Assembly (NCBI GenBank): GCA_017399625.1
Contig: JAFQBT010000065.1
Location: 1 to 33,834, forward strand
DNA length: 33,834 nt
Direction: 5' to 3'
DNA from: Oscillospiraceae bacterium
GTDB taxonomy: Bacteria > Bacillota > Clostridia > Oscillospirales > Ruminococcaceae
Shown here: positions 17,971 through 26,238 of the stretch, in pieces
How the letters are laid out: each line of letters begins with the position of its first letter
Position numbering within the stretch: the first letter of the stretch is position 1
The notes under the pieces: model-generated
Seen by the model: only the letters and a program-made list of their open reading frames with translations
Told to the model about the DNA's origin: nothing
Databases searched by the model: none
Translations under genes and position numbers: made by a program

Positions 17971-18738
17971 TTATTTTGAAGCTGCTTCAACGATTGCGGC
18001 AAAATCCGGAGCCTTGAGGGAAGCGCCGCCGATAAGACCGCCGTCAACGTTTTCTTTGGAAAGAAGTTCCGCTGCGTTCTTTGCGTTCATGCTTCCGCCG
18101 TACTGGATGGTAATGCCTTCTGCGGCTTCTTCGGAATAGAGTTTTGCAATAAGTCTGCGGATGAATGCGCAGGCTTCCTCTGCCTGGTCAGCGGTGGCAG
18201 TAACGCCGGTGCCGATTGCCCAGACGGGTTCGTAAGCGATGATTACGTTTTTAAGTTCATCTTCGGAAACTCCTCCGAGAGCAACCTTGAGCTGTTTGCC
18301 CACAACTTCTTCCATGATTCCCTGCTCACGTTCATTGAGAAGTTCGCCGCAGCAGAGGATCACGGTAAGATCTTCGTCAAGAACGGCGCGGACGCGTTTG
18401 TTGACTGTTTCGTCGGTTTCGCCGAAATACTGTCTTCTTTCGCTGTGACCGATGATTACGTATTCTGCGCCGATTTCCTTTATCATGGAAGCGGGAATTT
18501 CGCCGGTAAAAGCGCCGGAAGGTGCCCAATGGCAGTTCTGTGCGCCGACCTTTAGGTTGGAACCTGCGGAAGCATTTACTGCGGTTTCAAGATCGAGGAA
18601 GGGAGTGCAGACGATAACGCCGCAGTCCGCATCTTTTACAAGAGGGAGAAGTTCTTCAACAAGAGCTTTTGCTTCTGCGCGGCTTTTGTTCATTTTCCAG
18701 TTTCCTGCAATAACAGCAGCGCGTTTGGATTTATTCAT
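17971..18738 (-). CDS. tpiA: Triosephosphate isomerase
   Basis: A 255-aa enzyme that interconverts dihydroxyacetone phosphate and glyceraldehyde 3-phosphate. All catalytic residues are visible: K15 (GNWKMN), H98 (IIGHSERR) and E170 (AYEPVWAIGTG, which includes the flexible loop 6), plus the phosphate-binding IQYGGSM stretch near the C terminus. An in-frame ATG three codons earlier (18747) overlaps the Shine-Dalgarno AAAGGA, so the ATG at 18738, eight bases downstream of that site, is the better start. It lies between pgk and gpmI on the minus strand. The 167-base gap from pgk is filled by an inverted pair of intergenic repeats, so the gene may be expressed by read-through of those hairpins. 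Confidence 0.97.
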   Translation of the reverse strand: MNKSKRAAVIAGNWKMNKSRAEAKALVEELLPLVKDADCGVIVCTPFLDLETAVNASAGSNLKVGAQNCHWAPSGAFTGEIPASMIKEIGAEYVIIGHSERRQYFGETDETVNKRVRAVLDEDLTVILCCGELLNEREQGIMEEVVGKQLKVALGGVSEDELKNVIIAYEPVWAIGTGVTATADQAEEACAFIRRLIAKLYSEEAAEGITIQYGGSMNAKNAAELLSKENVDGGLIGGASLKAPDFAAIVEAASK

Positions 18739-18765
18739 AGGTAACATCCTTTCGGGATAAAATAG

Positions 18766-18901
18766 GCTTCTCCTTGAGGAGAAGCTGTCAGCGCAGCTGA
18801 CTGATGAGGTGTAGCCGCATTTCGTAGAAGCGGCGTCAATTAAAATAACACCTCATCCGGCGCAGCTTACGCTATGCGCCACCTTCCCCTCAAGGGGAAG
18901 G
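18766..18901. repeat. Palindromic intergenic repeat, copy B (inverted pair inside the pgk-tpiA gap)
   Basis: Two elements face each other. The left one starts GCTTCTCCTTGAGGAGAAGC, then a GTCAGC-GCA-GCTGAC hairpin, TGATGAGGTGTAGCCGC and GCGGCGTCAAT. The right one, in reverse orientation, reads back from CCTTCCCCTTGAGGGGAAGG (complement of the end) through GGTGGC to GGATGAGGTG. The inner GATGAGGTGT and ACACCTCATC also pair, so the whole segment can fold into one large cruciform or RNA structure. Confidence 0.8.
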
Positions 18902-18905
18902 CAAA

Positions 18906-20096
18906 TTATTTCTCGTTGAGAGCGGCAATACCGGGAAGTTCAAGGCCTTCGAGGAATTCAAGGGAAGCGCCGCCGCCGGTGGAAATATGGGTCATTTTAT
19001 CGGCAAAGCCGAGTTTGGTTACTGCTGCAACGGAATCGCCGCCGCCGATGATGGAGATGCAGTCGGTTTCAGCGATTGCTTCTGCAACAGCAAAAGTGCC
19101 GCCGGCGAAGTTTTTGAATTCAAAAACGCCCATGGGTCCGTTCCAGATAACGGTTTTTGCGTTTTTGACTGCGTCTTTGAAGAGCTCAACGGATTTTGCG
19201 CCGATATCCATGCCCATAAGGCCTTCGGGAATGTCTTTTCCTTCAACGAGAACGGGCTCTGCGTTTTCGTCGAATTTGTCTGCAGCGATATGGTCAACGG
19301 GAAGAAGGAGAGAAACGCCTTTTTCCTTTGCTTTTGCAAGAAGTTCGGAAGCGAGTTCGAGTTTATCCTCTTCGCAAAGGGAAATGCCTACGTTGTGGCC
19401 TTCTGCTTTGAGGAAGGTATATGCCATTGCGCCGCCAACGATAAGGGTATCGACTTTTTCAAGAAGGTTGGTGATAACGCCGATTTTGTCGGAAACTTTT
19501 GCGCCGCCGAGAACTGCAACGAAAGGACGGACGGGGTTATCAAGAGCTTTGCCCATAACTTCGATTTCTTTCTGGATAAGGAAGCCGCAGACTGCGGGGA
19601 TGTAATCCGCAACGCCGGTGGTGGAAGCGTGTGCTCTGTGTGCGGTGCCGAATGCGTCATTTACGAAAATTTCAGCAAGGGAAGCAAGTTCTTTTGCAAA
19701 TTCGGGAACGTTTTTGGTTTCTTCTTTATAATAACGAACGTTTTCGAGAAGAGCGACTTCGCCTTCTTTGATGGTTGCGGAAATATCTTTTGCGTCTTCG
19801 CCGATAACGTCTTTGCTCATGCGGACTTCGCATTCAAGAAGTTCGGAAAGTCTTTTTGCAACGGGAGCAAGAGAAAATTCCGGAAGCCATTCGCCTTTCG
19901 GTCTTCCGAGATGGGAGCAGAGAATTACCTTTGCGCCGTTTTCCTTGAGGTATTTGATGGTGGGAAGGGCGGCAACGATTCTTTTGTCGTTGGTGATAAC
20001 GCCTTCTTTAAGCGGTACGTTGAAATCGCAGCGGACAAGAACTTTTTTGCCGGCTACGTCGATGTCTTTGACGGACATTTTGTTTGCGGTGTTCAT
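18906..20096 (-). CDS. pgk: Phosphoglycerate kinase
   Basis: A 396-aa glycolytic kinase transferring phosphate from 1,3-bisphosphoglycerate to ADP. The N-terminal [11 protein letters not shown], the substrate-binding [20 protein letters not shown] and [14 protein letters not shown] motifs, the hinge [12 protein letters not shown] and the C-terminal nucleotide-binding [10 protein letters not shown] and GGGDSVAAV are all present; length is normal. An ATG at 20108 is in frame but directly abuts the AAAGG ribosome binding site, so the ATG at 20096 is chosen. It is the first gene of the pgk-tpiA-gpmI operon, with a promoter about 75 bases upstream. Confidence 0.97.
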   Translation of the reverse strand: MNTANKMSVKDIDVAGKKVLVRCDFNVPLKEGVITNDKRIVAALPTIKYLKENGAKVILCSHLGRPKGEWLPEFSLAPVAKRLSELLECEVRMSKDVIGEDAKDISATIKEGEVALLENVRYYKEETKNVPEFAKELASLAEIFVNDAFGTAHRAHASTTGVADYIPAVCGFLIQKEIEVMGKALDNPVRPFVAVLGGAKVSDKIGVITNLLEKVDTLIVGGAMAYTFLKAEGHNVGISLCEEDKLELASELLAKAKEKGVSLLLPVDHIAADKFDENAEPVLVEGKDIPEGLMGMDIGAKSVELFKDAVKNAKTVIWNGPMGVFEFKNFAGGTFAVAEAIAETDCISIIGGGDSVAAVTKLGFADKMTHISTGGGASLEFLEGLELPGIAALNEK

Positions 20097-20169
20097 TGAT
20101 GAAAGCATCCTTTCTATAAGTAAATTAAATTGAAAACATTGAAAATGAAGCGCAAATTACTTCATATTA

Positions 20170-20198
20170 AATATATAATAAAACAACAGAATTTTCAA
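20170..20198 (-). promoter_or_regulatory. Promoter of the pgk-tpiA-gpmI operon
   Basis: On the minus strand TTGAAA (complement of 20193-20198), a 17-base spacer and TATATT (complement of 20170-20175), giving a leader of about 65 bases. No riboswitch-like structure or obvious operator is seen in the leader. Confidence 0.6.
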
Positions 20199-20513
20199 GA
20201 GAATCCGGCAACTTCGGCGAATTGTTCAACCAAAAACAAAAACGCATAAAATAATGTTAATTATTTATAATAAAAGCCTTTTTTTGGAAAAGCCCCCTTT
20301 GTGCAAAATGCCTTTGATAAAATCATTTCTGCTTTTTTAACAATGAAAGCAAAAAATCCCGCTGCGGCTTTATAAAAATCGCCGAAGAGCCTTTTTTGCC
20401 GGGAAAATCCGGAATTGTTTTTCCGTCATACCGCCCAAAACGGAAGAAGAAAATTATTCGCGCGGTGGCGATTCTGAACAAAAGAAAAATCCCCGCGCCG
20501 TTTTCCGGAAAAT
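20199..20513. other. Gene-free divergent intergenic region
   Basis: About 315 bases between the two divergent promoters. Short frames across it have no ribosome binding site and look like chance. There are A/T tracts, a TATAAT at 20266-20271 without a good -35, and small GC-rich stems near 20400-20420, but no recognisable RNA gene, riboswitch or repeat copy. Confidence 0.4.
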
Positions 20514-20542
20514 TTGAATCCGGCGGAAAAACGGAATATAAT
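20514..20542 (+). promoter_or_regulatory. Promoter of the ECF S-component gene
   Basis: TTGAAT at 20514-20519, a 17-base spacer and TATAAT at 20537-20542. The transcript would start near 20549, leaving under 30 bases before the ATG, too short for a riboswitch. Confidence 0.55.
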
Positions 20543-20576
20543 GTGCTCAGTAAAAAAAGAAAGCGGAGGCGGAAAA

Positions 20577-21143
20577 ATGGAAAATCAAAAGAAATTCACA
20601 GTGCGCGACCTTGCGGAAATCGGCGTTCTTGCCGCATTGGTTTTTGTGGCGTCATATTTCCTTAAAATCGGTCCGATTCCGACTCCCGCCGGACCGACCC
20701 AGTTCAAAGTCGGAAATGCGGTCTGCCTTCTCGGCGCTTTGCTTTTTGGAAAATTAAAAGGCGGCCTTGCTTCCGGAATCGGTTCCGCAATGTTCGACCT
20801 TACCAACCCGGCTTTTGTTGCAAGCGCGCCCACAACTTTCATAAATTTTTTCCTTATGTCTTTTGTCTGCGGCTGGGTTTCAAAAATCGGCGGAAACGAC
20901 GGCACAAAAACAAAACAGAACCTTATTGCAGCAATCTGCGGCGCGGCTGCATATCTTGTTCTCCATCTCGGAAAATCATTCATCACTCTTATTCTGGGCG
21001 GAAGTGAAGTTCAGGCGGCTTTGGTTGCCTGCGGAACAAAGTTCGTTACTTCCGGAATAAACGCGGTTTTTGCGGTTGTTGTTTCGGTAATTCTTGCGCC
21101 GGTTTGCAAAAAAGCACTTAACAGAGCGTACAGAGGAAGATAA
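20577..21143 (+). CDS. ECF transporter S component (substrate unknown)
   Basis: A 188-aa membrane protein with about six hydrophobic segments, resembling the substrate-binding S components of energy-coupling factor importers (ECF_S-type fold). The N-terminal helix LAEIGVLAALVFVASYF, the KVGNAVCLLGALLFGKLKGGLASGIGSAMFDL stretch with its small-residue A-x-x-x-A-like packing, and the loop with PTTFINFFLMSFVCGW agree with the family. The start is the ATG at 20577, seven bases after GGAGG; the longer frame has no such site. No energising EcfA/EcfT gene or ligand-synthesis gene is adjacent, so it probably shares a group II ECF module encoded elsewhere, and the vitamin carried cannot be inferred. 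Confidence 0.75.
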   Translation: MENQKKFTVRDLAEIGVLAALVFVASYFLKIGPIPTPAGPTQFKVGNAVCLLGALLFGKLKGGLASGIGSAMFDLTNPAFVASAPTTFINFFLMSFVCGWVSKIGGNDGTKTKQNLIAAICGAAAYLVLHLGKSFITLILGGSEVQAALVACGTKFVTSGINAVFAVVVSVILAPVCKKALNRAYRGR

Positions 21144-21162
21144 AATATACTTTTTGTAAAAA

Positions 21163-21194
21163 TAAAAGGCACTTCGTCGAAGTGCCTTTTTTCT
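21163..21194. terminator. Bidirectional terminator between the ECF gene and lipoprotein 1
   Basis: GGCACTTC-GTC-GAAGTGCC with AAAA before and a T-run after; it can serve both the plus-strand ECF gene and the minus-strand lipoprotein gene ending at 21210. Confidence 0.88.
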
Positions 21195-21209
21195 TGTCTG
21201 TTTAAAAAA

Positions 21210-21866
21210 TCATTTCCAGTAGGGAACATAGCTGAGATAGTGATATCCGCCCTCCGGAAGAAGCTTTGCGGAAAGGGTGTGTTTTGTTGTGCCGTAATAG
21301 CTGTCGGAAAGGGTAAGACGAATATCAACGGTGCCGTCCTTTTCTTCCGCGGAATCATATATTATTGTAATATCGTAATTGGCTTCGGGAATCCCTGCCC
21401 GGAAATAGCAGTTTTGTTCCGGATAATAATAGCTGCTTTTGCGGAGATGCTCGGAGGTAGTATCAAAATATTTCGTGACCTCGGCCTCATAAAAATCCGC
21501 GGTAAAGGCATATATTCCGCTGCCCTGTCCCGGAATATCGGTTTTGATCATATCGGAATTATCTGTCCGCGACATTACCCAGGAATGAAAGGTGTTTGGA
21601 GTAAGGGTGGAAAGATTGGGGTAACCGGCGCTTAAATCATAATAAAAACTGAATTTTCTTGAAACAGCAAGAGTTCCGTCGTGCCTTTTTACCGCTCCGA
21701 AATTGAGAAGAATTTCTTCATAAAGGGAGGGAATTTTTTCCGGTGCTTCCTCGGCGGCAGAATTTGGTTCTTCGTTTTTTTCGGCGGAAGGGGTTTCTTC
21801 GGTTTTGCAGCCGGAAAAAGAAAATATCAGAATTGCGGCAAGAAAACAAAAAATCAGATTTTTCAT
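21210..21866 (-). CDS. Putative lipoprotein 1, paralogue of its neighbour
   Basis: A 218-aa secreted lipoprotein of unknown function. The signal peptide MKNLIFCFLAAILIFSFSGC ends in a lipobox with the lipidated cysteine at residue 20, followed by an acidic, low-complexity stretch of about 25 residues. The mature domain begins SLYEEILLNFGAVKRHDG and shares its whole layout with the gene at 21969-22580: SRK near the start, a W(V/I)(M/V)SRT(D/E)NSD motif, YAF(T)ADFYE, a QNCY motif, and a C-terminal GGYHYLSY. The pattern (alternating aromatic residues, many beta-type stretches) suggests a compact beta domain. ATG with GAAAGGAG upstream; own promoter. I recognise no named family. Confidence 0.85.
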   Translation of the reverse strand: MKNLIFCFLAAILIFSFSGCKTEETPSAEKNEEPNSAAEEAPEKIPSLYEEILLNFGAVKRHDGTLAVSRKFSFYYDLSAGYPNLSTLTPNTFHSWVMSRTDNSDMIKTDIPGQGSGIYAFTADFYEAEVTKYFDTTSEHLRKSSYYYPEQNCYFRAGIPEANYDITIIYDSAEEKDGTVDIRLTLSDSYYGTTKHTLSAKLLPEGGYHYLSYVPYWK

Positions 21867-21898
21867 GGCAATCTCCTTTCGGACAGATTTACAGAATA

Positions 21899-21927
21899 AT
21901 TATAGTATATTTCACAATGATTGTAAA
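21899..21927 (-). promoter_or_regulatory. Promoter of lipoprotein 1
   Basis: Minus strand TTTACA (complement of 21922-21927), a 17-base spacer and perfect TATAAT (complement of 21899-21904), about 30 bases before the ATG. Confidence 0.7.
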
Positions 21928-21931
21928 TGCA

Positions 21932-21961
21932 AAGAAAGCCTGCCGGAAGGCAGGCTTTCTG
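21932..21961 (-). terminator. Terminator of lipoprotein 2
   Basis: AAGCCTGCC and GGCAGGCTT arms with a four-base loop, followed on the minus strand by a T-rich tail, directly after the stop codon at 21969. It lies just upstream of the lipoprotein 1 promoter, so the two paralogues are separate transcription units. Confidence 0.8.
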
Positions 21962-21968
21962 ATTCGGA

Positions 21969-22580
21969 TTATTCTGCAAGATAGCTGAGATACTGATATC
22001 CGCCGTCCTCAAGGAGCTTTACGGTGAGGGAATGATTGGTGGCTCCGTTAACAAGGTCGGTGAGGGTGAAATGAACGGTAAGGTTTTCGCCCTTTTCCTC
22101 CGCGGAAACAAAATCAATGTTGACATAATCGCCGCCGGCGGAAACGCCTTCGTAATAATAGCAGTTCTGGTCAGCAAAATAGAAATCGCAGGCTCTGAGC
22201 TGTTCAGCATCAACGCCGAAGAATTTTCCGGTTTCGCCCTCATAAAAATCTGCGGAATAGGCATAAACTTCCGCTTCCGCACCGGTGAGCATTACTTTTA
22301 CTTTGTCGGAGTTTTCGGTTCTGGAAACGATCCAGGTGTAGTAGTTTCCGGCATCCATTGCGGAGCAGTCTTCGATTCCTTCGCGGCTGTCATAAAGGCT
22401 TCCTTTTCTGGAAACAATAAGGCTTCCGTCGTGTCTGTAAGTTCCGCCGAAGTTGAGGAGGATTTCTTCATAAAGAGCAAGTTCTTCTTCGGTGGGTTCG
22501 GTGTTCGCCGCTTCATTGGAGCAGGCGGAAAAAGCAAGGATAAAAATAAGCGCAAGGATAAGTGCAATAATTTTTTTCAT
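21969..22580 (-). CDS. Putative lipoprotein 2, paralogue of its neighbour
   Basis: A 203-aa predicted lipoprotein. I start it at the ATG at 22580 (MKKIIALILALIF...), seven bases after AAAGGA; the longer in-frame start at 22649 would place coding sequence across the promoter and add a non-signal-like N terminus. The lipobox is FSAC with the cysteine at about residue 19. The mature part, from ALYEEILLNFGGTYRHDGS onward, is collinear with lipoprotein 1, sharing the VSRK, WIVSRTENSD, YSADFYEGE, DQNCYYYEG and C-terminal GGYQYLSYL motifs, so the pair arose by tandem duplication. Function unknown; a ligand-binding or envelope role is a guess. Confidence 0.85.
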   Translation of the reverse strand: MKKIIALILALIFILAFSACSNEAANTEPTEEELALYEEILLNFGGTYRHDGSLIVSRKGSLYDSREGIEDCSAMDAGNYYTWIVSRTENSDKVKVMLTGAEAEVYAYSADFYEGETGKFFGVDAEQLRACDFYFADQNCYYYEGVSAGGDYVNIDFVSAEEKGENLTVHFTLTDLVNGATNHSLTVKLLEDGGYQYLSYLAE

Positions 22581-22617
22581 AACAAATTCCTTTCTTTTAA
22601 AAAAAGTCAGCCTGTCT

Positions 22618-22645
22618 ATTCTACACCAAAAAAGAAAAAAGTCAA
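22618..22645 (-). promoter_or_regulatory. Promoter of lipoprotein 2
   Basis: Minus strand TTGACT (complement of 22640-22645), a 16-base T-rich spacer and TAGAAT (complement of 22618-22623). Confidence 0.55.
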
Positions 22646-22650
22646 GCAAT

Positions 22651-22683
22651 AAAAAATGCGGGAAAAATTTTCCCGCATTTTTT
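22651..22683 (-). terminator. Terminator of the aromatic amino acid operon
   Basis: The stem AAATGCGGGAAAA/TTTTCCCGCATTT with A- and T-runs on both sides lies 12 bases past the DAHP synthase stop codon. It marks the end of the nine-gene operon. Confidence 0.88.
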
Positions 22684-22694
22684 GTCCGGATAAA

Positions 22695-23723
22695 TTATAC
22701 TTTATCCGCGATTTCGTAGATGAGATTCTGTGTCTTTTCCCAGCCGAGGCAGGGGTCGGTGATGGATTTTCCATAGATTCCGCCGTCGGTTTTCTGGCAT
22801 CCGTCCTCGATATAGCTTTCGATCATGAAGCCTTTTACAAGTTTTGCGATGTCGCTGTTGTATCTGCGGCTGTACATAACTTCGTGGGCTATGCGGATCT
22901 GTTCAAACCACTGTTTTCCGGAGTTGGAATGGTTGCAGTCAACGATGACCGCCGGGTTTTGGAAATTTCCTTCGCTGTAAAGGTCAAAAACTCTCCGGAG
23001 GTCTTCATAATGATAGTTCGGGTGGCTGTCGCCGTGTTTGTCAACGTATCCGCGGAGAATTGCGTGTGCAAGGGGATTGCCCTGGCTCTGAACTTCCCAG
23101 CCGCGGTAAACAAAATTATGGGGAACCTGGGCGGCGGTTATGGAGTTCATCATAACGGAAAGGTCGCCGCCGGTGGGGTTTTTCATGCCGACCGGAACAT
23201 CGATTCCGCTGGCGGTAAGGCGGTGGTGCTGGTCCTCAACGGAACGTGCGCCCACTGCAACATAGCCGAGAAGATCGGAAAGATAGCGGTGGTTTTCCGG
23301 ATAGAGCATTTCGTCCGCGCAGGTGAAACCTGTTTCCTCAAGAGCACGGAGGTGGAATTTGCGGACCGCGCAGATTCCTTCGAAAAGGTCCGGTTCGCCG
23401 TTGGGGTCCGGCTGATGGAGAAGACCCATATATCCCTGGCCGGTGGTTCTGGGTTTTCCGGTATAGATTCTCGGGATGATGACGATTTTATCCTTGACTT
23501 CCTCCTGAACTTTCGCAAGGCGGTGGATGTAATCAAGAACGGAATCTTCCCTGTCTGCGGAGCAGGGACCGATTACGAGAACAAGTTTATCGGAACGGGA
23601 TTCAAAAACCGCGCTTATTTCTTCATCGCGGGCGGCTTTGACTTTTGCAAGTTCCGGGGTAAGGGGATACATCTCCTTTGTTTCCTTCGGGATGGGGAGT
23701 TTTCTTTTGAATTCCATATTCAT
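22695..23723 (-). CDS. aroF: 3-deoxy-7-phosphoheptulonate (DAHP) synthase, type I
   Basis: A 342-aa enzyme that condenses phosphoenolpyruvate and erythrose 4-phosphate to DAHP, the first step of the shikimate pathway. It has the AroF/G/H (type I-alpha) signature: VIGPCSADRED with metal-binding C54, IPRIYTGKPRTTGQGYMGL, the ARSVEDQHHR stretch, MKNPTGGDL and DCNHSNSGK. There is no fused chorismate mutase or ACT domain; feedback control, if present, would reside in the N-terminal extension as in the enteric isozymes. It is the last gene of the operon although it encodes the first step; 19 bases separate it from tyrA, with AAGGAG as the ribosome binding site. The choice among aroF, aroG and aroH as symbol is arbitrary. 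Confidence 0.95.
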   Translation of the reverse strand: MNMEFKRKLPIPKETKEMYPLTPELAKVKAARDEEISAVFESRSDKLVLVIGPCSADREDSVLDYIHRLAKVQEEVKDKIVIIPRIYTGKPRTTGQGYMGLLHQPDPNGEPDLFEGICAVRKFHLRALEETGFTCADEMLYPENHRYLSDLLGYVAVGARSVEDQHHRLTASGIDVPVGMKNPTGGDLSVMMNSITAAQVPHNFVYRGWEVQSQGNPLAHAILRGYVDKHGDSHPNYHYEDLRRVFDLYSEGNFQNPAVIVDCNHSNSGKQWFEQIRIAHEVMYSRRYNSDIAKLVKGFMIESYIEDGCQKTDGGIYGKSITDPCLGWEKTQNLIYEIADKV

Positions 23724-23742
23724 AGCAATATTATCTCCTTTT

Positions 23743-24600
23743 TTACTTTTTATCGAAAAGTGCGCGGCGGGCGGTGGAAATTTTCATCATTTCGCGCATT
23801 GTTTCTCTGTCGCCGTTTTCAAGGGTTTCGCGGAGTTTTCCGAATTCCGCAAGGAATTTGTCCATCTGTTCAAGAAGCGTTTCTTTATTCATAAGAAAGA
23901 GTTCGCTCCACATTTCATCATTTATTCTTGCAATTCTCGTTAAATCACGGAAAGAGTCGCCGGTGTAATCCTGAAGCTTTTCGCCGTCGTAACAGTTCAT
24001 AAGAGAAACGGCGATGCAGTGGGTAAGCTGGGAAACAAAGCCGATCATTTCATCGTGCTTTTCCGGAGTCAGCACCGAAACCCGTTCGAATCCCATAAGC
24101 CTTCCAAGCTCGAGGCAATCCTCGATGGCGGCTTCGGTGTTCTTTCCGGTGGGGGTAACTATATAGTTTGCGCCGTGGAAAATCTTCGGGTCGCTGTTCT
24201 GGACTCCGTAAACTTCCTTACCTGCCATGGGGTGGGCGGCGATAAATTCAACATCCGGACGGAGGATTTCCTGGATTTTATAGACAACGGAGCTTTTGAC
24301 GCCGGTAACGTCGGTGATGACCGTTCCGGGACTGAAAAACTTCTGGTATTTTTCAATCCATTCCATAAAAGTTTTCGGATAGAGGGCGAAGATTATGAGT
24401 TCCGCCCTGCCGATGATTTCTTCGTTCGGTTCGGTGGAACCTTCGTCGATGATTCCGTTTTCAATTGCGTAATCAATATCTGCCTGGCTTAGGGTGATGG
24501 CGGAAATTTTAAAACCGAGTTTCCGGAGAGCCTTTGCATAGCTTCCGCCGATCAAACCGAGACCGACGATGAGGATATTTTTGCTTGTATCAAGCATCAT
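23743..24600 (-). CDS. tyrA: Prephenate dehydrogenase
   Basis: A 285-aa NAD(P)-dependent enzyme that oxidatively decarboxylates prephenate to 4-hydroxyphenylpyruvate in tyrosine synthesis. A Rossmann motif (ILIVGLGLIGGSYAKAL) opens the protein, TDVTGVKSS follows, and the catalytic histidine is H123 in AAHPMAGKE; the all-helical C-terminal dimerisation region has the usual MIGFVSQLTHCIAVSL and DLTRIARINDEMW motifs. No chorismate mutase or ACT domain is fused, which makes it shorter than E. coli TyrA. It overlaps the end of aroA by 11 bases; two adjacent ATGs (24600, 24597) are possible starts behind GGGGTGA. Prephenate versus arogenate specificity cannot be decided from the sequence alone. Confidence 0.95.
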   Translation of the reverse strand: MMLDTSKNILIVGLGLIGGSYAKALRKLGFKISAITLSQADIDYAIENGIIDEGSTEPNEEIIGRAELIIFALYPKTFMEWIEKYQKFFSPGTVITDVTGVKSSVVYKIQEILRPDVEFIAAHPMAGKEVYGVQNSDPKIFHGANYIVTPTGKNTEAAIEDCLELGRLMGFERVSVLTPEKHDEMIGFVSQLTHCIAVSLMNCYDGEKLQDYTGDSFRDLTRIARINDEMWSELFLMNKETLLEQMDKFLAEFGKLRETLENGDRETMREMMKISTARRALFDKK

Positions 24601-25804
24601 GATAAATCACCCCGAATCCGAGTTTTTCAAGTCTTTCGAAGAAATCCGGAAGGCTCTTGCGCGAAGCTTCCGCTCCTTCAATAATTCCTCCGGTAACAGT
24701 TGAAAGAACGGCGCAGGACATAACGATTCTGTGGTCGTTGTGACCGTCAAGAACCTCTGTCGGCGCATGGAAATCATGGGGATAAACAACAACGCTGTCT
24801 TCGTGAACAGTCACCGCAACGCCGAATTTTGCAAGTTCCTCCGCCATGGCGGTGGCACGGTCGCTTTCCTTGATTTTAAGCCGCCTTGTGCCGGTAAATA
24901 TTCCGCCGCCTTTAACCGCCGCAACCGCAAAAAGAATGGGTCCAAGGTCCGGGCAATCGGAAATGTTTATTGTCGGCGTGCCTTTTCCAAGAAGGGCAAA
25001 GTTCTTTTCATAAACCCTGTCGCCCTGAAGGCTTTTTGGGTTCAGCCCGGTCATTTCGATTTCGCTTCCAAGTTCGTTGAGCGCGGCGAAGAAAGCTGCG
25101 TTGGAATAATCCCCCTCAACGGAGGTATGAACGGGTTTATAGCTCTGTCCGCCCTTTATGAAAAGAGTTTTTTCGTCCTGCCATTTTACCTCAACCCCAA
25201 AGGCCGCAAGGGCTTCGATGGTGAGATTTATATAGGAACAGCTTTCCACCGGGGGAATAAGCTGGATAACGCTGTCTTCTTCCATAAGCGGAAGAACGAA
25301 AAGAAGCCCAGTGATGAACTGGCTGCTTATATTGCCTTTTATTTTATATGTTCCGCTTTGGAGCTTTCCGCCGACTTTTATTTTATCCGGTTCGGCTTCA
25401 AAGGTTATGCCCTGTTTTTTGAAGATATCCTCATAAACGGAAAGGGGACGGGAAAGAAGTTTTTCGCTTCCGGTAAAAGTAAATTCCTTTCCGTCAAGAA
25501 GGCAGATAGGAATGAAGAACCGAAGGGTGCTTCCGCTTTCGCGGCAGCGGAGAACGGCGCCTTCCGGAATATTGCGGATATCCGCTCCGGTTATGGTAAC
25601 TTTGTCGCCTTCGATTTCATATTTTGCTCCGATTGCGGAAAGACAATCGAGAGTTGCCTTCATGTCTTCGGAGGAGGAGATGCCTTCGATTATGCTTTTG
25701 CCGTTTGCAAGACCGCCGCCGATCAAAAGACGGTGCGCCATGCTTTTGGAAGGCGGCGCTTTCATGGTTCCCTTACCTTTGCCGGGTTTTATTTCAACTT
25801 TCAA
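24590..25804 (-). CDS. aroA: 5-enolpyruvylshikimate-3-phosphate synthase
   Basis: A 404-aa enzyme that transfers the enolpyruvyl group of PEP to shikimate 3-phosphate. It begins at a TTG overlapping the aroQ stop (TTGA), nine bases after AAAGGAG. Visible motifs are the N-terminal PPSKSMAHR with K20, S21 and R25, the PEP-binding region CRESGSTLRFFIPI in place of the more usual GNSGTTMR, LLSRPLSVYED, the GDYSNAAFF stretch with its catalytic aspartate region, KESDRATAMAEEL and the C-terminal DHRIVMSCAV. The variant PEP loop resembles clostridial rather than enteric enzymes; I do not infer inhibitor sensitivity from it. Confidence 0.96.
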   Translation of the reverse strand: MKVEIKPGKGKGTMKAPPSKSMAHRLLIGGGLANGKSIIEGISSSEDMKATLDCLSAIGAKYEIEGDKVTITGADIRNIPEGAVLRCRESGSTLRFFIPICLLDGKEFTFTGSEKLLSRPLSVYEDIFKKQGITFEAEPDKIKVGGKLQSGTYKIKGNISSQFITGLLFVLPLMEEDSVIQLIPPVESCSYINLTIEALAAFGVEVKWQDEKTLFIKGGQSYKPVHTSVEGDYSNAAFFAALNELGSEIEMTGLNPKSLQGDRVYEKNFALLGKGTPTINISDCPDLGPILFAVAAVKGGGIFTGTRRLKIKESDRATAMAEELAKFGVAVTVHEDSVVVYPHDFHAPTEVLDGHNDHRIVMSCAVLSTVTGGIIEGAEASRKSLPDFFERLEKLGFGVIYHDA

Positions 25805-26238
25805 GGGTTAGAGCTCCTTTCTCTGAGGATGTCCATCGCCTCAAGATATCCGTCGGTGCCGTGACCGATTACGGAAGCGATGCATCCAAGGCGGATATAG
25901 CTTATCTGCCGGAAATCCTCCCGCTTTGAAACGTCGGAAATATGAACCTCGACGGTGGGGATTCCTACTGCTTTCACCGCATCAAGGATTGCAATGCTTG
26001 TGTGGGTATAAGCGCCGGGATTGATTACGATTCCGTCAAAAACGCCGTAGGCTTCCTGGATTTTATCAACAAGGGCGCCTTCGTGGTTGCTCTGGAAAAA
26101 ATCGACGGAAACGCCGTTTTTTTTCGCGTGGGCGGAAATTTTTTCAAGGAGGGAATTATAGTTTTCGCTTCCGTAAATTCCCGGCTCCCGGATTCCGAGC
26201 ATGTTGAGGTTCGGTCCGTTTATCACTAAAATTTTCAT
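25801..26238 (-). CDS. aroQ: 3-dehydroquinate dehydratase, type II
   Basis: A 145-aa type II dehydroquinase that converts 3-dehydroquinate to 3-dehydroshikimate. The signature NGPNLNMLGIREPGIYG carries R17 and the catalytic Y22; QSNHEGALVD, N73 in INPGAYTHTS and H99 in VEVHISD complete the active site. Length is typical for the dodecameric family. The start codon overlaps the stop of the aroE-aroK fusion (ATGA), and its own stop overlaps the TTG of aroA, so it is tightly embedded in the operon. The sequence is unrelated to the type I (AroD) enzyme. Confidence 0.97.
   Translation of the reverse strand: MKILVINGPNLNMLGIREPGIYGSENYNSLLEKISAHAKKNGVSVDFFQSNHEGALVDKIQEAYGVFDGIVINPGAYTHTSIAILDAVKAVGIPTVEVHISDVSKREDFRQISYIRLGCIASVIGHGTDGYLEAMDILRERSSNP

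Noticed and set aside
18987..20099. A 370-codon plus-strand frame over pgk
   Set aside because: Register-aligned antisense of pgk; composition follows from the reverse complement of its codons.
20199..20576. Riboswitch upstream of the ECF S component
   Set aside because: A better promoter at 20514-20542 leaves under 30 bases of leader, and no known aptamer core was recognised in the region.
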